Shown here: positions 1-7,120 of the stretch, in pieces
Numbering within the stretch: position 1 is the stretch's first letter
Layout: every line of letters begins with the position of its first letter
Assembly (NCBI GenBank): GCA_004557035.1
Contig: SFFB01000005.1
Span: 62,001-126,000, forward strand
From: Bacteroidales bacterium
GTDB lineage: Bacteria; Bacteroidota; Bacteroidia; Bacteroidales; Bacteroidaceae
DNA length: 64,000 nt
Reading direction: 5' to 3'
Program-made: the position numbers and the translations under genes
The notes under the pieces: generated by a model
Database searches by the model: none
What the model was told of the DNA's origin: nothing
The model's input: only the letters and a program-made list of their open reading frames with translations

Positions 1-1
1 C

Positions 2-328
2 CGTGCCGGCGACAAGGTGGTGCTCGTGCATCAAGAAGAGGACCAATCGTCCGTCTATCTTATGATGGTCTTGGCCGAAGGCGATGAAGAGTGTCAGCTC
101 TATCTCACGCATGGCGAAGAGACGGGCTTTGTGGACGACAGCAGGGCTTATGTATTGACCGTCATACAAGGTCCGATTGATTTGACGCTTGATGAAATGG
201 AGATTTTGGAACCTGACGACCGGGGACAATGCGGACAGAAAGTCTGGCTTTCCAACACTACGACCGAAGCGTTGATGGCCTTATTGCTGAAACGCACACA
301 GATTGTCATAGAGCCTACCTCACGCTGA
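2..328 (+). CDS. Hypothetical protein, C-terminal fragment (cut by window edge)
   Basis: The frame is open from base 2 and no start is needed inside the window, so these are the last 108 residues of a protein that begins further left. The tail is acidic (for example DEMEILEPDD) and shows no signal peptide, membrane segment or catalytic motif. I do not recognise the family. A GTG at 17 is more likely an internal codon than a start. The gene points towards the minus-strand C1B peptidase gene, and no strong intrinsic terminator follows its stop; the first structured element is the repeat beginning near 504. Confidence 0.6.
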   Translation, partial: RAGDKVVLVHQEEDQSSVYLMMVLAEGDEECQLYLTHGEETGFVDDSRAYVLTVIQGPIDLTLDEMEILEPDDRGQCGQKVWLSNTTTEALMALLLKRTQIVIEPTSR

Positions 329-503
329 GGCCGAATTTCCTTACGCTTTTCAAAACCCGGCGAAAACCGTGCAACTCTACATTACCACGCTTAATTATTC
401 TGTCTAATAATGTCTTGGCGATGTAGCGTCTGCCGGTCCAACTCTGCACGACTGTGCATTGTTCCGTCTTAGCACTACACAAACGCTTCGCGCGCGCACG
501 CCT

Positions 504-610
504 ATACCCTTATTGTTGCCTTTTCCCCAATCACACAATCACAGACTTCTAACCACTTGATATATTGTTGCTTGCTGTGATTGAACGCTCCAGTCACGCT
601 CAGTCACGTT
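504..610 (+). repeat. Dispersed ~105-nt element, copy 1
   Basis: This segment aligns without gaps to the reverse complement of 44427-44534; by hand count about 70% of positions match. Strongly kept blocks are ATTGTTGCC at 512-520, CCAATCAC at 527-534, TGTGATTGAAC at 576-586 and CAGTCACG at 591-598. The spacing between blocks is identical in the two copies. CAATCACAG (536-544) can pair perfectly with CTGTGATTG (575-583), so a transcript could form a 9-bp stem. It lies about 20 nt from an intrinsic terminator, as does copy 2. It could be a small RNA gene, a conserved regulatory element or a short mobile repeat; no function is known to me. Confidence 0.65.
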
Positions 611-629
611 TGGGGAAGTGCGAAAACGA

Positions 630-667
630 AAAATCCGCTCCGGGCCGATAGGCGTGGAGCGGATTTT
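630..667 (-). terminator. Intrinsic terminator of the C1B peptidase gene
   Basis: AAAATCCGCTCC (630-641) and GGAGCGGATTTT (656-667) form a perfect 12-bp stem around a 14-nt loop. Read on the minus strand the stem is followed by a T-rich run (TTTTTCGTTTT), so it fits the end of the minus-strand gene that stops at 766. Confidence 0.8.
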
Positions 668-765
668 GATGGATATGTTGCCGACAGACTTAGGCTGAGA
701 AACAATTCAGCAAGTGGAAAGATACTTGAACTGAGTGGTCGTGCCTTTGTGTCGGCGCGGTGTGT

Positions 766-1953
766 TTACAAACCGAGTTTCTTGGCAATCTTAGAGGGGA
801 TGGCCTTTTTGTTGATGAGGATGTTCATGGTCTTGTAGGCCACGTAGGGCTTGGACACATACCAGTAGCCGTTGTAGGGACCATATTCGCCCCATGAGTT
901 TTTCATCATGAAAAATTCTTTGCCGTCCTTGTCTTTGGCCAAGCCATAGATGACCATGCCGTGGTCGTCGGTGGTCTCCCAGTTGTCGTAGGCCAGCTGG
1001 CGCATTTCTTGCGTGATGACTTTTTCGCCTTTAGCGTCTTCGGTCTTCATGCCGTTGCGCTCGTTGGTGCCGGTCCAGCGTGCGGCGTCAGAGCCGGTCT
1101 TGTCGTTGGCCTTTTTCGTGTCGGGCACGGTGGCAATGCCTTGACGGCTGAAGCCTTTTTCGCTCACGTCGGCACCCCAGGCAAAGGTGTAACCATTGCG
1201 AACGGCCTGGTCCATCACTTCCATAAACTCGTCGAGCGGCAGGTTGTAGCTCTCAGCCCAGCGCCAGTTGTCTTGCACCTCAATGATGAATTTTGAGTAG
1301 AAGGGGTGGTGTGTGAAGCTGGTGAGCGAAACGTAGTCGTCGGGGTTCAGGCCGAGCGATTTGGCGAAAGACTGCGGCGTGTAGCTCTTGCCTTTGTAGG
1401 TGAAGGTTTCGGGGAAGGCGCCGAAATAGTTTTCGTAGATGTGGCTCAAGTCTGATTTCCAAGCCGGATTGATGGTCTTTTGCTTGCCTTTGGCCAGAGC
1501 GTTGACGTAGGCCGAAGCCACGGCGTCGAGCTGGTTGAAGTTGAAGAGCGAGTCGCCATAGAGCGTTCCGGTCATGGCCTCCTGCGGCACCATGCCGTAG
1601 TTTTTCAGACAGTAGATGGCATCGTAGAACGAACCGCCCTGCGAGAAGCTCACGTCGCCGTGGGTGCGTACGGCACGGTCGGCACGGTCGAGGTAGGTGT
1701 GGTAAACGAGGAACGACTCGCTCAGGTCATATTCGCCCTTGCCCATACGGAGCAGTTCGGCTTCAAGGAAGCTCAGCGAAGAGAAGGCCCAGCAGGTGCC
1801 GCTCTGGTTCTGGTCTTTGATGGAGGTCACGGGGTTGGCCTTAATCACGGTGAATTGCGCCGTGTCGTTTTTGGCTTCGGCCTTGTCTTGTGCCGTAGCC
1901 GTGGTGGCAGAAAACATCATGACAGATGCTGCCAGAAGGAAAAACTTGTTCAT
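766..1953 (-). CDS. Exported C1B family cysteine peptidase (bleomycin hydrolase / aminopeptidase C type)
   Basis: A 395-residue papain-fold peptidase of the C1B group. The catalytic triad is visible: Cys54 in GTCWAFS preceded by the oxyanion Gln in KDQNQSG, His331 in DHGMVIYG and Asn352 in KNSWGEYG. Residues 1-21 form a signal peptide ending ATA, so unlike cytosolic PepC this enzyme is exported, probably to the periplasm or outer membrane; it likely trims peptides from the N-terminus. It lies 42 nt downstream of the aminopeptidase P gene on the same strand, and the two probably form a peptide-utilisation operon ending at the terminator at 630-667. The family call is secure; the exact substrate is not known. 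Confidence 0.9.
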   Translation of the reverse strand: MNKFFLLAASVMMFSATTATAQDKAEAKNDTAQFTVIKANPVTSIKDQNQSGTCWAFSSLSFLEAELLRMGKGEYDLSESFLVYHTYLDRADRAVRTHGDVSFSQGGSFYDAIYCLKNYGMVPQEAMTGTLYGDSLFNFNQLDAVASAYVNALAKGKQKTINPAWKSDLSHIYENYFGAFPETFTYKGKSYTPQSFAKSLGLNPDDYVSLTSFTHHPFYSKFIIEVQDNWRWAESYNLPLDEFMEVMDQAVRNGYTFAWGADVSEKGFSRQGIATVPDTKKANDKTGSDAARWTGTNERNGMKTEDAKGEKVITQEMRQLAYDNWETTDDHGMVIYGLAKDKDGKEFFMMKNSWGEYGPYNGYWYVSKPYVAYKTMNILINKKAIPSKIAKKLGL

Positions 1954-1995
1954 TGGTGTATAGATGATTTGATGATTTGGTGTCGGTTGGGTGAT

Positions 1996-3402
1996 TTAGG
2001 CTTCAGCGTTTTCGGCCACATATTGCTCCACGTCGTCGGCGTGGTAGGGGATGCGGTCTTCGCCCAAGAAACGGCAGCCATCGGCCGTGATAAGCACGTC
2101 GTCTTCGATGCGCACGCCGCCAAAGTCTTTGTATTTTTCGATTTCGTCGAAGCAGAGGAAGTCAGCGTTGGTGCCGTTGGCGCGCCACAGGTCGATGAGG
2201 TCGGGGATGAAATAGATGCCCGGTTCGTCTGTCACGACAAAGCCCTCCTCCAGTCGGCGGGCAAAGCGCAGGGCGTTGGTGCCAAACTGCGTCGAGGGGC
2301 GCACTTCGTCGTCGTAGCCTACGTAAATCTGGCCAAGGCCTTCCATATCGTGCACGTCCATGCCCATCATGTGGCCCAGTCCGTGGGGCAGGAAGAGCGC
2401 GTGAGCGCCGGCTTTGACGGCTTCGTCCACGTCTCCCTTCATCAGGCCGAGGGCTTTGAGGCGCTCAGTCATCAGTCGGCAAACGGCCATGTGAACGTCC
2501 CACCATTTCACGCCCGGACGGGCATGGGTCAGAGCCAGGTCGTGGCAGTCTACGACGATGTCGTATATGTCGCGTTGACGCGTCGTGTATTTGCCGCCGA
2601 TGGGCGTGGTACGGGTGTGGTCGGAGCAGTAGTGCTCAAGCGTTTCGGCGCCTGCGTCGCAGAGCAGCAAACGTCCTGCTTCGAGCGGTCGGGTGGAGGG
2701 GTAGCCGTGAAGGATTTCGCCGTGCATCGACACGATGCTCTGGAACGACACGCCCGAGCCGTATTGATGGGCAATGCCTTCGAGCACGCCGCCGATGTAG
2801 TGTTCCGTCACGCCGGGCTTGGCCAGTTTCATGGCAGCCGTGTGCATTTTGTAGCCGATGGCGGCGGCACGTTCCAGTTCGGCAATCTCTTCGGCCGATT
2901 TCTTAGAGCGCAGTTTCACCACGGCGTTAATCAGGGTGACAGAGGCTTCTGCCCGTTGTTGGGAGGGATGGATGCCGAGCAGGTCCATAATCTGGATTTG
3001 CGTGTCGTGGCGATAGGGTGGGAGATAGTGCACCTCGCGGCCGCCGGCTTTGGCCTTGCCAACCGCTTCGGCCAGTGCACCCATCGGCTTCACCGCGGCC
3101 ACGCCACACTCAGCAGCCATGTCGGCCACCGAAGCCACCGAGCCATACCACACGATGTCGTCAATGTCGATTTCGTCGCCGTAGAGCGTCTCTTTGCCGC
3201 TGTCGGCGTCGATCACGCCCACGAGGCCGTGGCGGTGCTGGCCGTAGAAATAGAGAAACGTGCTGTCTTGGCGAAAGTAGTACGTGTTGGCCGGATAGTT
3301 GAGCGGGCTGTCGTTGTTGCCGAAAATGACAATCAGACCGTGGCCCACGAGACGCCGCAGTTCGGCGCGTCGGCCGGTGTATGTGTCTTTGGAAAAAAGC
3401 AT
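1996..3402 (-). CDS. pepP: Xaa-Pro aminopeptidase (aminopeptidase P, M24B)
   Basis: A 468-residue M24B metallopeptidase that removes an N-terminal residue preceding proline. The N-terminal creatinase-like domain (about residues 1-170, with SPLNYPANTYYFRQDSTFLY) is followed by the pita-bread catalytic domain. The five metal ligands can be read in order: two Asp in LCDAGAETLEHYCSDHTRT, His in LPHGLGHMMGMDVHD, Glu in TDEPGIYF and Glu in VRIEDDVL. There is no signal peptide, so it is cytosolic. It is the first gene of a probable two-gene unit with the exported C1B peptidase. A -7 box at 3530-3537 implies a leader of roughly 120 nt that contains a GC-rich hairpin (3472-3497). Confidence 0.93.
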   Translation of the reverse strand: MLFSKDTYTGRRAELRRLVGHGLIVIFGNNDSPLNYPANTYYFRQDSTFLYFYGQHRHGLVGVIDADSGKETLYGDEIDIDDIVWYGSVASVADMAAECGVAAVKPMGALAEAVGKAKAGGREVHYLPPYRHDTQIQIMDLLGIHPSQQRAEASVTLINAVVKLRSKKSAEEIAELERAAAIGYKMHTAAMKLAKPGVTEHYIGGVLEGIAHQYGSGVSFQSIVSMHGEILHGYPSTRPLEAGRLLLCDAGAETLEHYCSDHTRTTPIGGKYTTRQRDIYDIVVDCHDLALTHARPGVKWWDVHMAVCRLMTERLKALGLMKGDVDEAVKAGAHALFLPHGLGHMMGMDVHDMEGLGQIYVGYDDEVRPSTQFGTNALRFARRLEEGFVVTDEPGIYFIPDLIDLWRANGTNADFLCFDEIEKYKDFGGVRIEDDVLITADGCRFLGEDRIPYHADDVEQYVAENAEA

Positions 3403-3471
3403 AGGGATGGTTTTGTTGTTGTCTGTCTGTGACTGAAATGTGGATGGGCCGCTCTCTCTCTTCTTTTTGTG

Positions 3472-3497
3472 CCCGCCGGATTCAACCGGTCGGCGGG
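3472..3497 (-). promoter_or_regulatory. GC-rich hairpin in the pepP 5' leader
   Basis: CCCGCCG (3472-3478) and CGGCGGG (3491-3497) form a 7-bp GC-only stem, with a further CCGG inside the loop. It would lie about 70 nt upstream of the pepP start codon within the predicted leader. It might affect translation or RNA stability; there is no T-run for termination. Confidence 0.3.
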
Positions 3498-3529
3498 GCG
3501 AGAAATGCGGCGCTGTAATCTCTATTTTG

Positions 3530-3537
3530 CAAAGTTA
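3530..3537 (-). promoter_or_regulatory. -7 promoter box for pepP
   Basis: On the minus strand this reads TAACTTTG, matching the Bacteroidetes primary sigma -7 consensus TAnnTTTG. I see no good -33 TTTG at the usual 19-21 nt spacing. Transcription would start near 3522. Confidence 0.55.
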
Positions 3538-3726
3538 CTTAATTTCGTCTTAAAACGCATCTACTTTACTTAATTTATGACTTGGCACGTCTCGGAAGCC
3601 GCCTTTTTCGTCCCGTCTCCCTTTTGTCTTTTGCGTTCCGCCGTTTGGGACGTATATTGGTGACAGGAAGGAAGAAGGCCGTGCCGTGGCGATGAAAATC
3701 CGCCGTTTGGGCGGTCTCCTGGCTTA

Positions 3727-3796
3727 CTGACAGGTTTTACGGGAATAAGGACAGAAATTTCTGGCCCTATTCCCGTAAAACTTTTGTGGCTGTCAG
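3727..3796. repeat. REP-like palindrome, copy A
   Basis: TTTTACGGGAATA (3735-3747) pairs perfectly with TATTCCCGTAAAA (3768-3780). Nested inside is the palindrome CAGAAATTTCTG (3752-3763), and outside are CTGACAG and CTGTCAG (3727-3733, 3790-3796). The core ATAAGGACAG is shared with copies near 12.8, 30.2 and 61.2 kb. It may also act as a terminator for the ATPase gene ending at 3945. Confidence 0.7.
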
Positions 3797-3944
3797 TGTG
3801 TTTTTTCTCTCAAAAAGGCAGTTTCGGCCGGCTTCTGCGCATTTTTTGCTGCCGCATGGTCCGTTTGAAAACTTTTTCAGAAATTTTTCCGATAAACTGC
3901 GTCACGATGGAGGGGTTGATCGGAACAATCGTCGGCGGGCCGCT

Positions 3945-5861
3945 TCATGGTTGGTGCGACCACCACATCACCACGACAACGCAGAGCAAGGCGACGCCCG
4001 TGTCGGCCAATACGGCGAGCCACAGCGGAGCAAAGCCAATGGCACCCAGCGCCATCACGGCGGCTTTGAGACCCAGCGCCAAGCCGATGTTGGTCAGCGC
4101 CAAACGCTTTGTGGCACGGCCCAAACTGACGGCCTCGGCCACCAGCAGCGGACTGTCGCCACGCACCACCACGTCGGCCGTCTCGATGGCCGTGTCGCTG
4201 CCGCTGCCCATAGCTATGCCCACGTGGGCCGTGGCCAGGGCAGGGGCGTCGTTGATGCCGTCGCCGGCAAATGCCGGACGGTGGCCGGAGGCTTTGAGGC
4301 GCTCAAGCCAGGCGGCCTTGTCGGCCGGCATACACTCAGCATGGCTGTCGTCAAGACTCAGACGATTGGCCACGTCGGCCACGACAGAGCGCTTGTCGCC
4401 GGACAACATCGCGATGTGCTTGATGCCGCCGCGCCGCAACCGGCCGATGGCCTCGACGGCTTCAGACCGGAGGGTATCGGCCAGCGTGAAGCGTCCGGCG
4501 AAGCGGCCGTCTATGGCCACGACGACCTCGTTGTCGCCGTCGTCGGTCGCTGTCGGCATGGCGATGCCTTGTTCGGCGAGCAGGCGGCGGTTGCCGGCCA
4601 AAACCGTGTGGCCTTCGACCACGGCCTTGATGCCTCGGCCTGAAATCTCTTCGGCTTGTTGGGGCGGCGCAATCGCCACTTGGCATTGGCCGGCATAGTG
4701 CACGATGGCCGAGGCCAAAGGGTGATGGCTCGCGCTTTCGGCAGAGGCTGTTAGAGCCAGTACTTGCTTCTCAGGATATGCCTTGGCGTGGAGTCCCTTC
4801 ACCTCAAACGCGCCACGGGTGAGCGTACCGGTCTTGTCGAAAACCACGGTGTCGACCTCTGAGAGCCGGTCAAGACTATCGCCGCCTTTCATCAGGATGC
4901 CTCGGCGCGATGCCCGCCCGATGCCGGCAAAATAGCTCAACGGCACACTGACGACTAGGGCACACGGACACGATATGACGAGAAACACCGTTGCACGGTA
5001 GGTCCACACGTCCCAGTGTGGCGACAGACTTTGAGCCAAGGCGAGCAGTGGTGGCACTATGGCCAGACCGACGGCGAGAAGGATGACCGCCGGTGTGTAG
5101 ATGCGGGCAAAGCGTCGGATAAAGACTTCGGTGGGCGCCTTGCGGGCATTGGCTTGCTGCACCAAGGCCTGTATGCGCGCCATGGCACTCTCGCCGTAGG
5201 GTCTGCTGACGCGCAAGCGCACAATATGGCGGCACACAATCATACCGGCTTCCACGGTCTCGCCGGGGCTGATGTGGCGCGGCAGACTCTCGCCTGTGAG
5301 CGCCGAGGTGTCGAAGTCGGCTCCCTCGTCGCCGGTCAAGACGCCGTCCACCGCCATACGCTCACCCGGGCGCAGCACCACCGTCATGCCCGGCCGTACG
5401 GCTTCGGGCGGCAATGTCGTTTCGCCCTCTTCGGTCACAATGTGAACCACTTTTGGCATTAACGCTGCCAAGTGGCCGATGTGCCGACGTGCCCGTCCCA
5501 CGGCTCTCTCTTGCAAATATTCACCACCGGCATAAAACAGCATCACGGCCACGGCCTCAGGCCATTCGCCCAAGGCAAAAGCCGCCACGGCCGCCACCGT
5601 CATCAAAGCAAATTCCGAGAACGGATCTTTATGAAAAAGACCCTCGACCGCCTCACGGCACACCGGCCATCCCACGGGGACAAAAGCCACCACGTAGGCG
5701 ACCGCACGCAGCCACGGCCAAGCCGCCGGCCAAAGGCTCAGACCGTCGACCAGAAGGCACAGGGCGAGCAACGCGCCGCTGACAATCATCATCAAAAGAG
5801 GGTGGGAGGACGTTTCATCGTGATGGCAATGGCCGCCACAGTTGCAAGTGTGTTGAGACAT
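3945..5861 (-). CDS. P1B-type heavy-metal efflux ATPase (Zn/Cd/Pb group)
   Basis: A 638-residue metal-transporting P-type ATPase. Numbering from Met at 5861: the transmembrane CPC metal site is at about 298-300 (ISCPCALVV), the phosphorylated Asp of DKTGTLT at about 342, the HP motif (SHHPLASA) near 380 and GDGINDAPAL near 534. The CPC and following sequence place it with Zn2+/Cd2+/Pb2+ exporters (ZntA/CadA group), which pump metal out of the cytoplasm. The usual N-terminal HMA domain is missing; instead there is a short Cys/His-rich head, CNCGGHCHH. The open frame extends 20 codons further, but a promoter at 5886-5915 starts transcription downstream of that ATG, so 5861 is the better start. 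No metal-responsive regulator gene is adjacent. Confidence 0.9.
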   Translation of the reverse strand: MSQHTCNCGGHCHHDETSSHPLLMMIVSGALLALCLLVDGLSLWPAAWPWLRAVAYVVAFVPVGWPVCREAVEGLFHKDPFSEFALMTVAAVAAFALGEWPEAVAVMLFYAGGEYLQERAVGRARRHIGHLAALMPKVVHIVTEEGETTLPPEAVRPGMTVVLRPGERMAVDGVLTGDEGADFDTSALTGESLPRHISPGETVEAGMIVCRHIVRLRVSRPYGESAMARIQALVQQANARKAPTEVFIRRFARIYTPAVILLAVGLAIVPPLLALAQSLSPHWDVWTYRATVFLVISCPCALVVSVPLSYFAGIGRASRRGILMKGGDSLDRLSEVDTVVFDKTGTLTRGAFEVKGLHAKAYPEKQVLALTASAESASHHPLASAIVHYAGQCQVAIAPPQQAEEISGRGIKAVVEGHTVLAGNRRLLAEQGIAMPTATDDGDNEVVVAIDGRFAGRFTLADTLRSEAVEAIGRLRRGGIKHIAMLSGDKRSVVADVANRLSLDDSHAECMPADKAAWLERLKASGHRPAFAGDGINDAPALATAHVGIAMGSGSDTAIETADVVVRGDSPLLVAEAVSLGRATKRLALTNIGLALGLKAAVMALGAIGFAPLWLAVLADTGVALLCVVVVMWWSHQP

Positions 5862-5885
5862 AAGGCAATACGTGGTTTGATGCTG

Positions 5886-5915
5886 CAAAAGTAGGCCAAA
5901 GTTTATGCAATCCAA
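5886..5915 (-). promoter_or_regulatory. Promoter of the metal ATPase gene
   Basis: On the minus strand TACTTTTG (5886-5893) is a perfect -7 box, preceded at 19 nt by TTG (5913-5915). The predicted transcript begins near 5879, which excludes the upstream ATG at 5921 and supports the start at 5861. Confidence 0.7.
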
Positions 5916-6123
5916 TTGCAAAAACAGCCCACGGCCGTTTCGCCCAAGCTACACCTATTATATAATAAGGCGTAAATCCGCGCCGTGAGTGGCGATGAAT
6001 ATTTATACCGTTTGGAGTCGTTCCTTCCCTTTTAACCCGTCCAAAAGTCCGCCATACAGTCAAAAATGCGCCTATAAATGGCATTTGCAGTGATAAAATG
6101 TCGTTTTTTCAAGATAAAATCCG

Positions 6124-6131
6124 TAACTTTG
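6124..6131 (+). promoter_or_regulatory. -7 promoter box for the glycogen-synthase-like gene
   Basis: TAACTTTG matches the Bacteroidetes -7 consensus, followed by GCAGC as is common at these promoters. The -33 region is only a T-run (6102-6108 area). The implied leader is about 100 nt. Confidence 0.6.
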
Positions 6132-6241
6132 CAGCACCATAAAACTGCATTTTTGCTTGCTATAAACCAACACTAAGCGGATTTAATTACACCTAAACCT
6201 ACGGCAAATTCAGGTCCGTCTATCTTCTCACATTATCCATC

Positions 6242-7078
6242 ATGACGAAAGCAAAGAAGGTTCTTTTTATCAATCAAGAACTTACCCCCTATGTACCGGA
6301 AACACCCATGTCGCTGCTCGGCCGCAAGTTGCCGCAGGCCATCCAAGAGGCCGGGTGTGAGATACGCACTTTTATGCCCAAATGGGGCATCATCAACGAG
6401 CGCCGCAACCAGTTGCATGAGGTGATCAGACTTTCGGGCATGAACATTGTCATAGACGACACCGACCACCAACTTATCATCAAGGTGGCCTCCATACAGT
6501 CTGCCCGTATGCAGGTGTATTTCATCGACAACGACGAGTATTTCCATAAACGCCAGATGCTTACCGACGCCTCCGGAACCGAATACGACGACAACGTAGA
6601 GCGTGCCGTCTTTTATGCACGTGGCGTGCTCGAAACGCTGAAAAAACTCCGCTGGTGTCCCGATATTATCCACTGTCACGGATGGATGTCTGCCATCGCT
6701 CCGCTCTACATCAAGACAGCCTACAGCAACGAACCGGCCTTCGCCAATGCCAAGGTGCTCTTCTCCGGCTATGGCGAGTTGCCCGCCAACAAACCCGCCG
6801 ACAACCTCATCGACTGTCTGACCTATCGCGACGCCACTGCCGACGTGATCAAAGCCACCGGCGTTGACTTCACACAACCCGACGCCTATGCCAAACTGGC
6901 CATCGCCTTCTCTGACGGCTACGTGCAGAGCGAAAAAGACACTTGGCCGGAACTCGTGGGCTATGCACGCGAAAAAGGCTTGGCCGCTTGGGACTTCCCC
7001 GGCACAGACAACCTCGCCGCTGCTTTCGGCGCCTGCTATGATGCCCTCGTGGGCGATGGCGCAGAAACCAACGATTAG
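6242..7078 (+). CDS. Glycogen/starch synthase-like protein, GT5 N-terminal domain only
   Basis: A 278-residue protein resembling the N-terminal Rossmann domain of GT5 glycogen/starch synthases: KKVLFINQELTPYVPETPMS is the counterpart of the ADP-glucose-binding start of the family, and PDIIHCHGWMSAIAPLY matches its second core block. Full glycogen synthases have about 480 residues with a second GT-B domain; that half is absent here and the stop is followed directly by the next gene, so this is a naturally short form, not a recent truncation. The homologous short protein followed by a DUF4270 lipoprotein gene is, as I recall, a common pair in Bacteroidales. Whether it still has transferase activity is doubtful. 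Confidence 0.75.
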   Translation: MTKAKKVLFINQELTPYVPETPMSLLGRKLPQAIQEAGCEIRTFMPKWGIINERRNQLHEVIRLSGMNIVIDDTDHQLIIKVASIQSARMQVYFIDNDEYFHKRQMLTDASGTEYDDNVERAVFYARGVLETLKKLRWCPDIIHCHGWMSAIAPLYIKTAYSNEPAFANAKVLFSGYGELPANKPADNLIDCLTYRDATADVIKATGVDFTQPDAYAKLAIAFSDGYVQSEKDTWPELVGYAREKGLAAWDFPGTDNLAAAFGACYDALVGDGAETND

Positions 7079-7120
7079 TCTTTCCCCACAAACACCACAC
7101 TGACTCTCAACGTGAAAACC

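Larger units (their letters stand above)
329..765. other. Intergenic region between convergent genes
   Basis: This 437-bp stretch holds one copy of a roughly 105-nt dispersed element (504-610) and a strong hairpin (630-667). I see no credible coding sequence; the open frames here are short and lack any conserved look. Bases 329-503 show nothing I can name. Confidence 0.6.
3403..3944. other. Intergenic region upstream of pepP
   Basis: This region carries the pepP leader hairpin, the pepP -7 box and a long palindrome (3727-3796) of the REP-like family. I see no gene in it. The metal ATPase gene ends at its right edge, and I find no convincing terminator for it other than the palindrome itself. 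Confidence 0.6.

Noticed and set aside
1480..3432. 650-codon open frame on the plus strand opposite pepP
   Set aside because: It is the complementary shadow of pepP and the C1B gene; the strong codon bias leaves antisense frames open. The sense products have full catalytic motifs.
6242..7078. Frameshifted full-length glycogen synthase
   Set aside because: No second GT-B domain can be found in any frame downstream; the DUF4270 gene follows at once.
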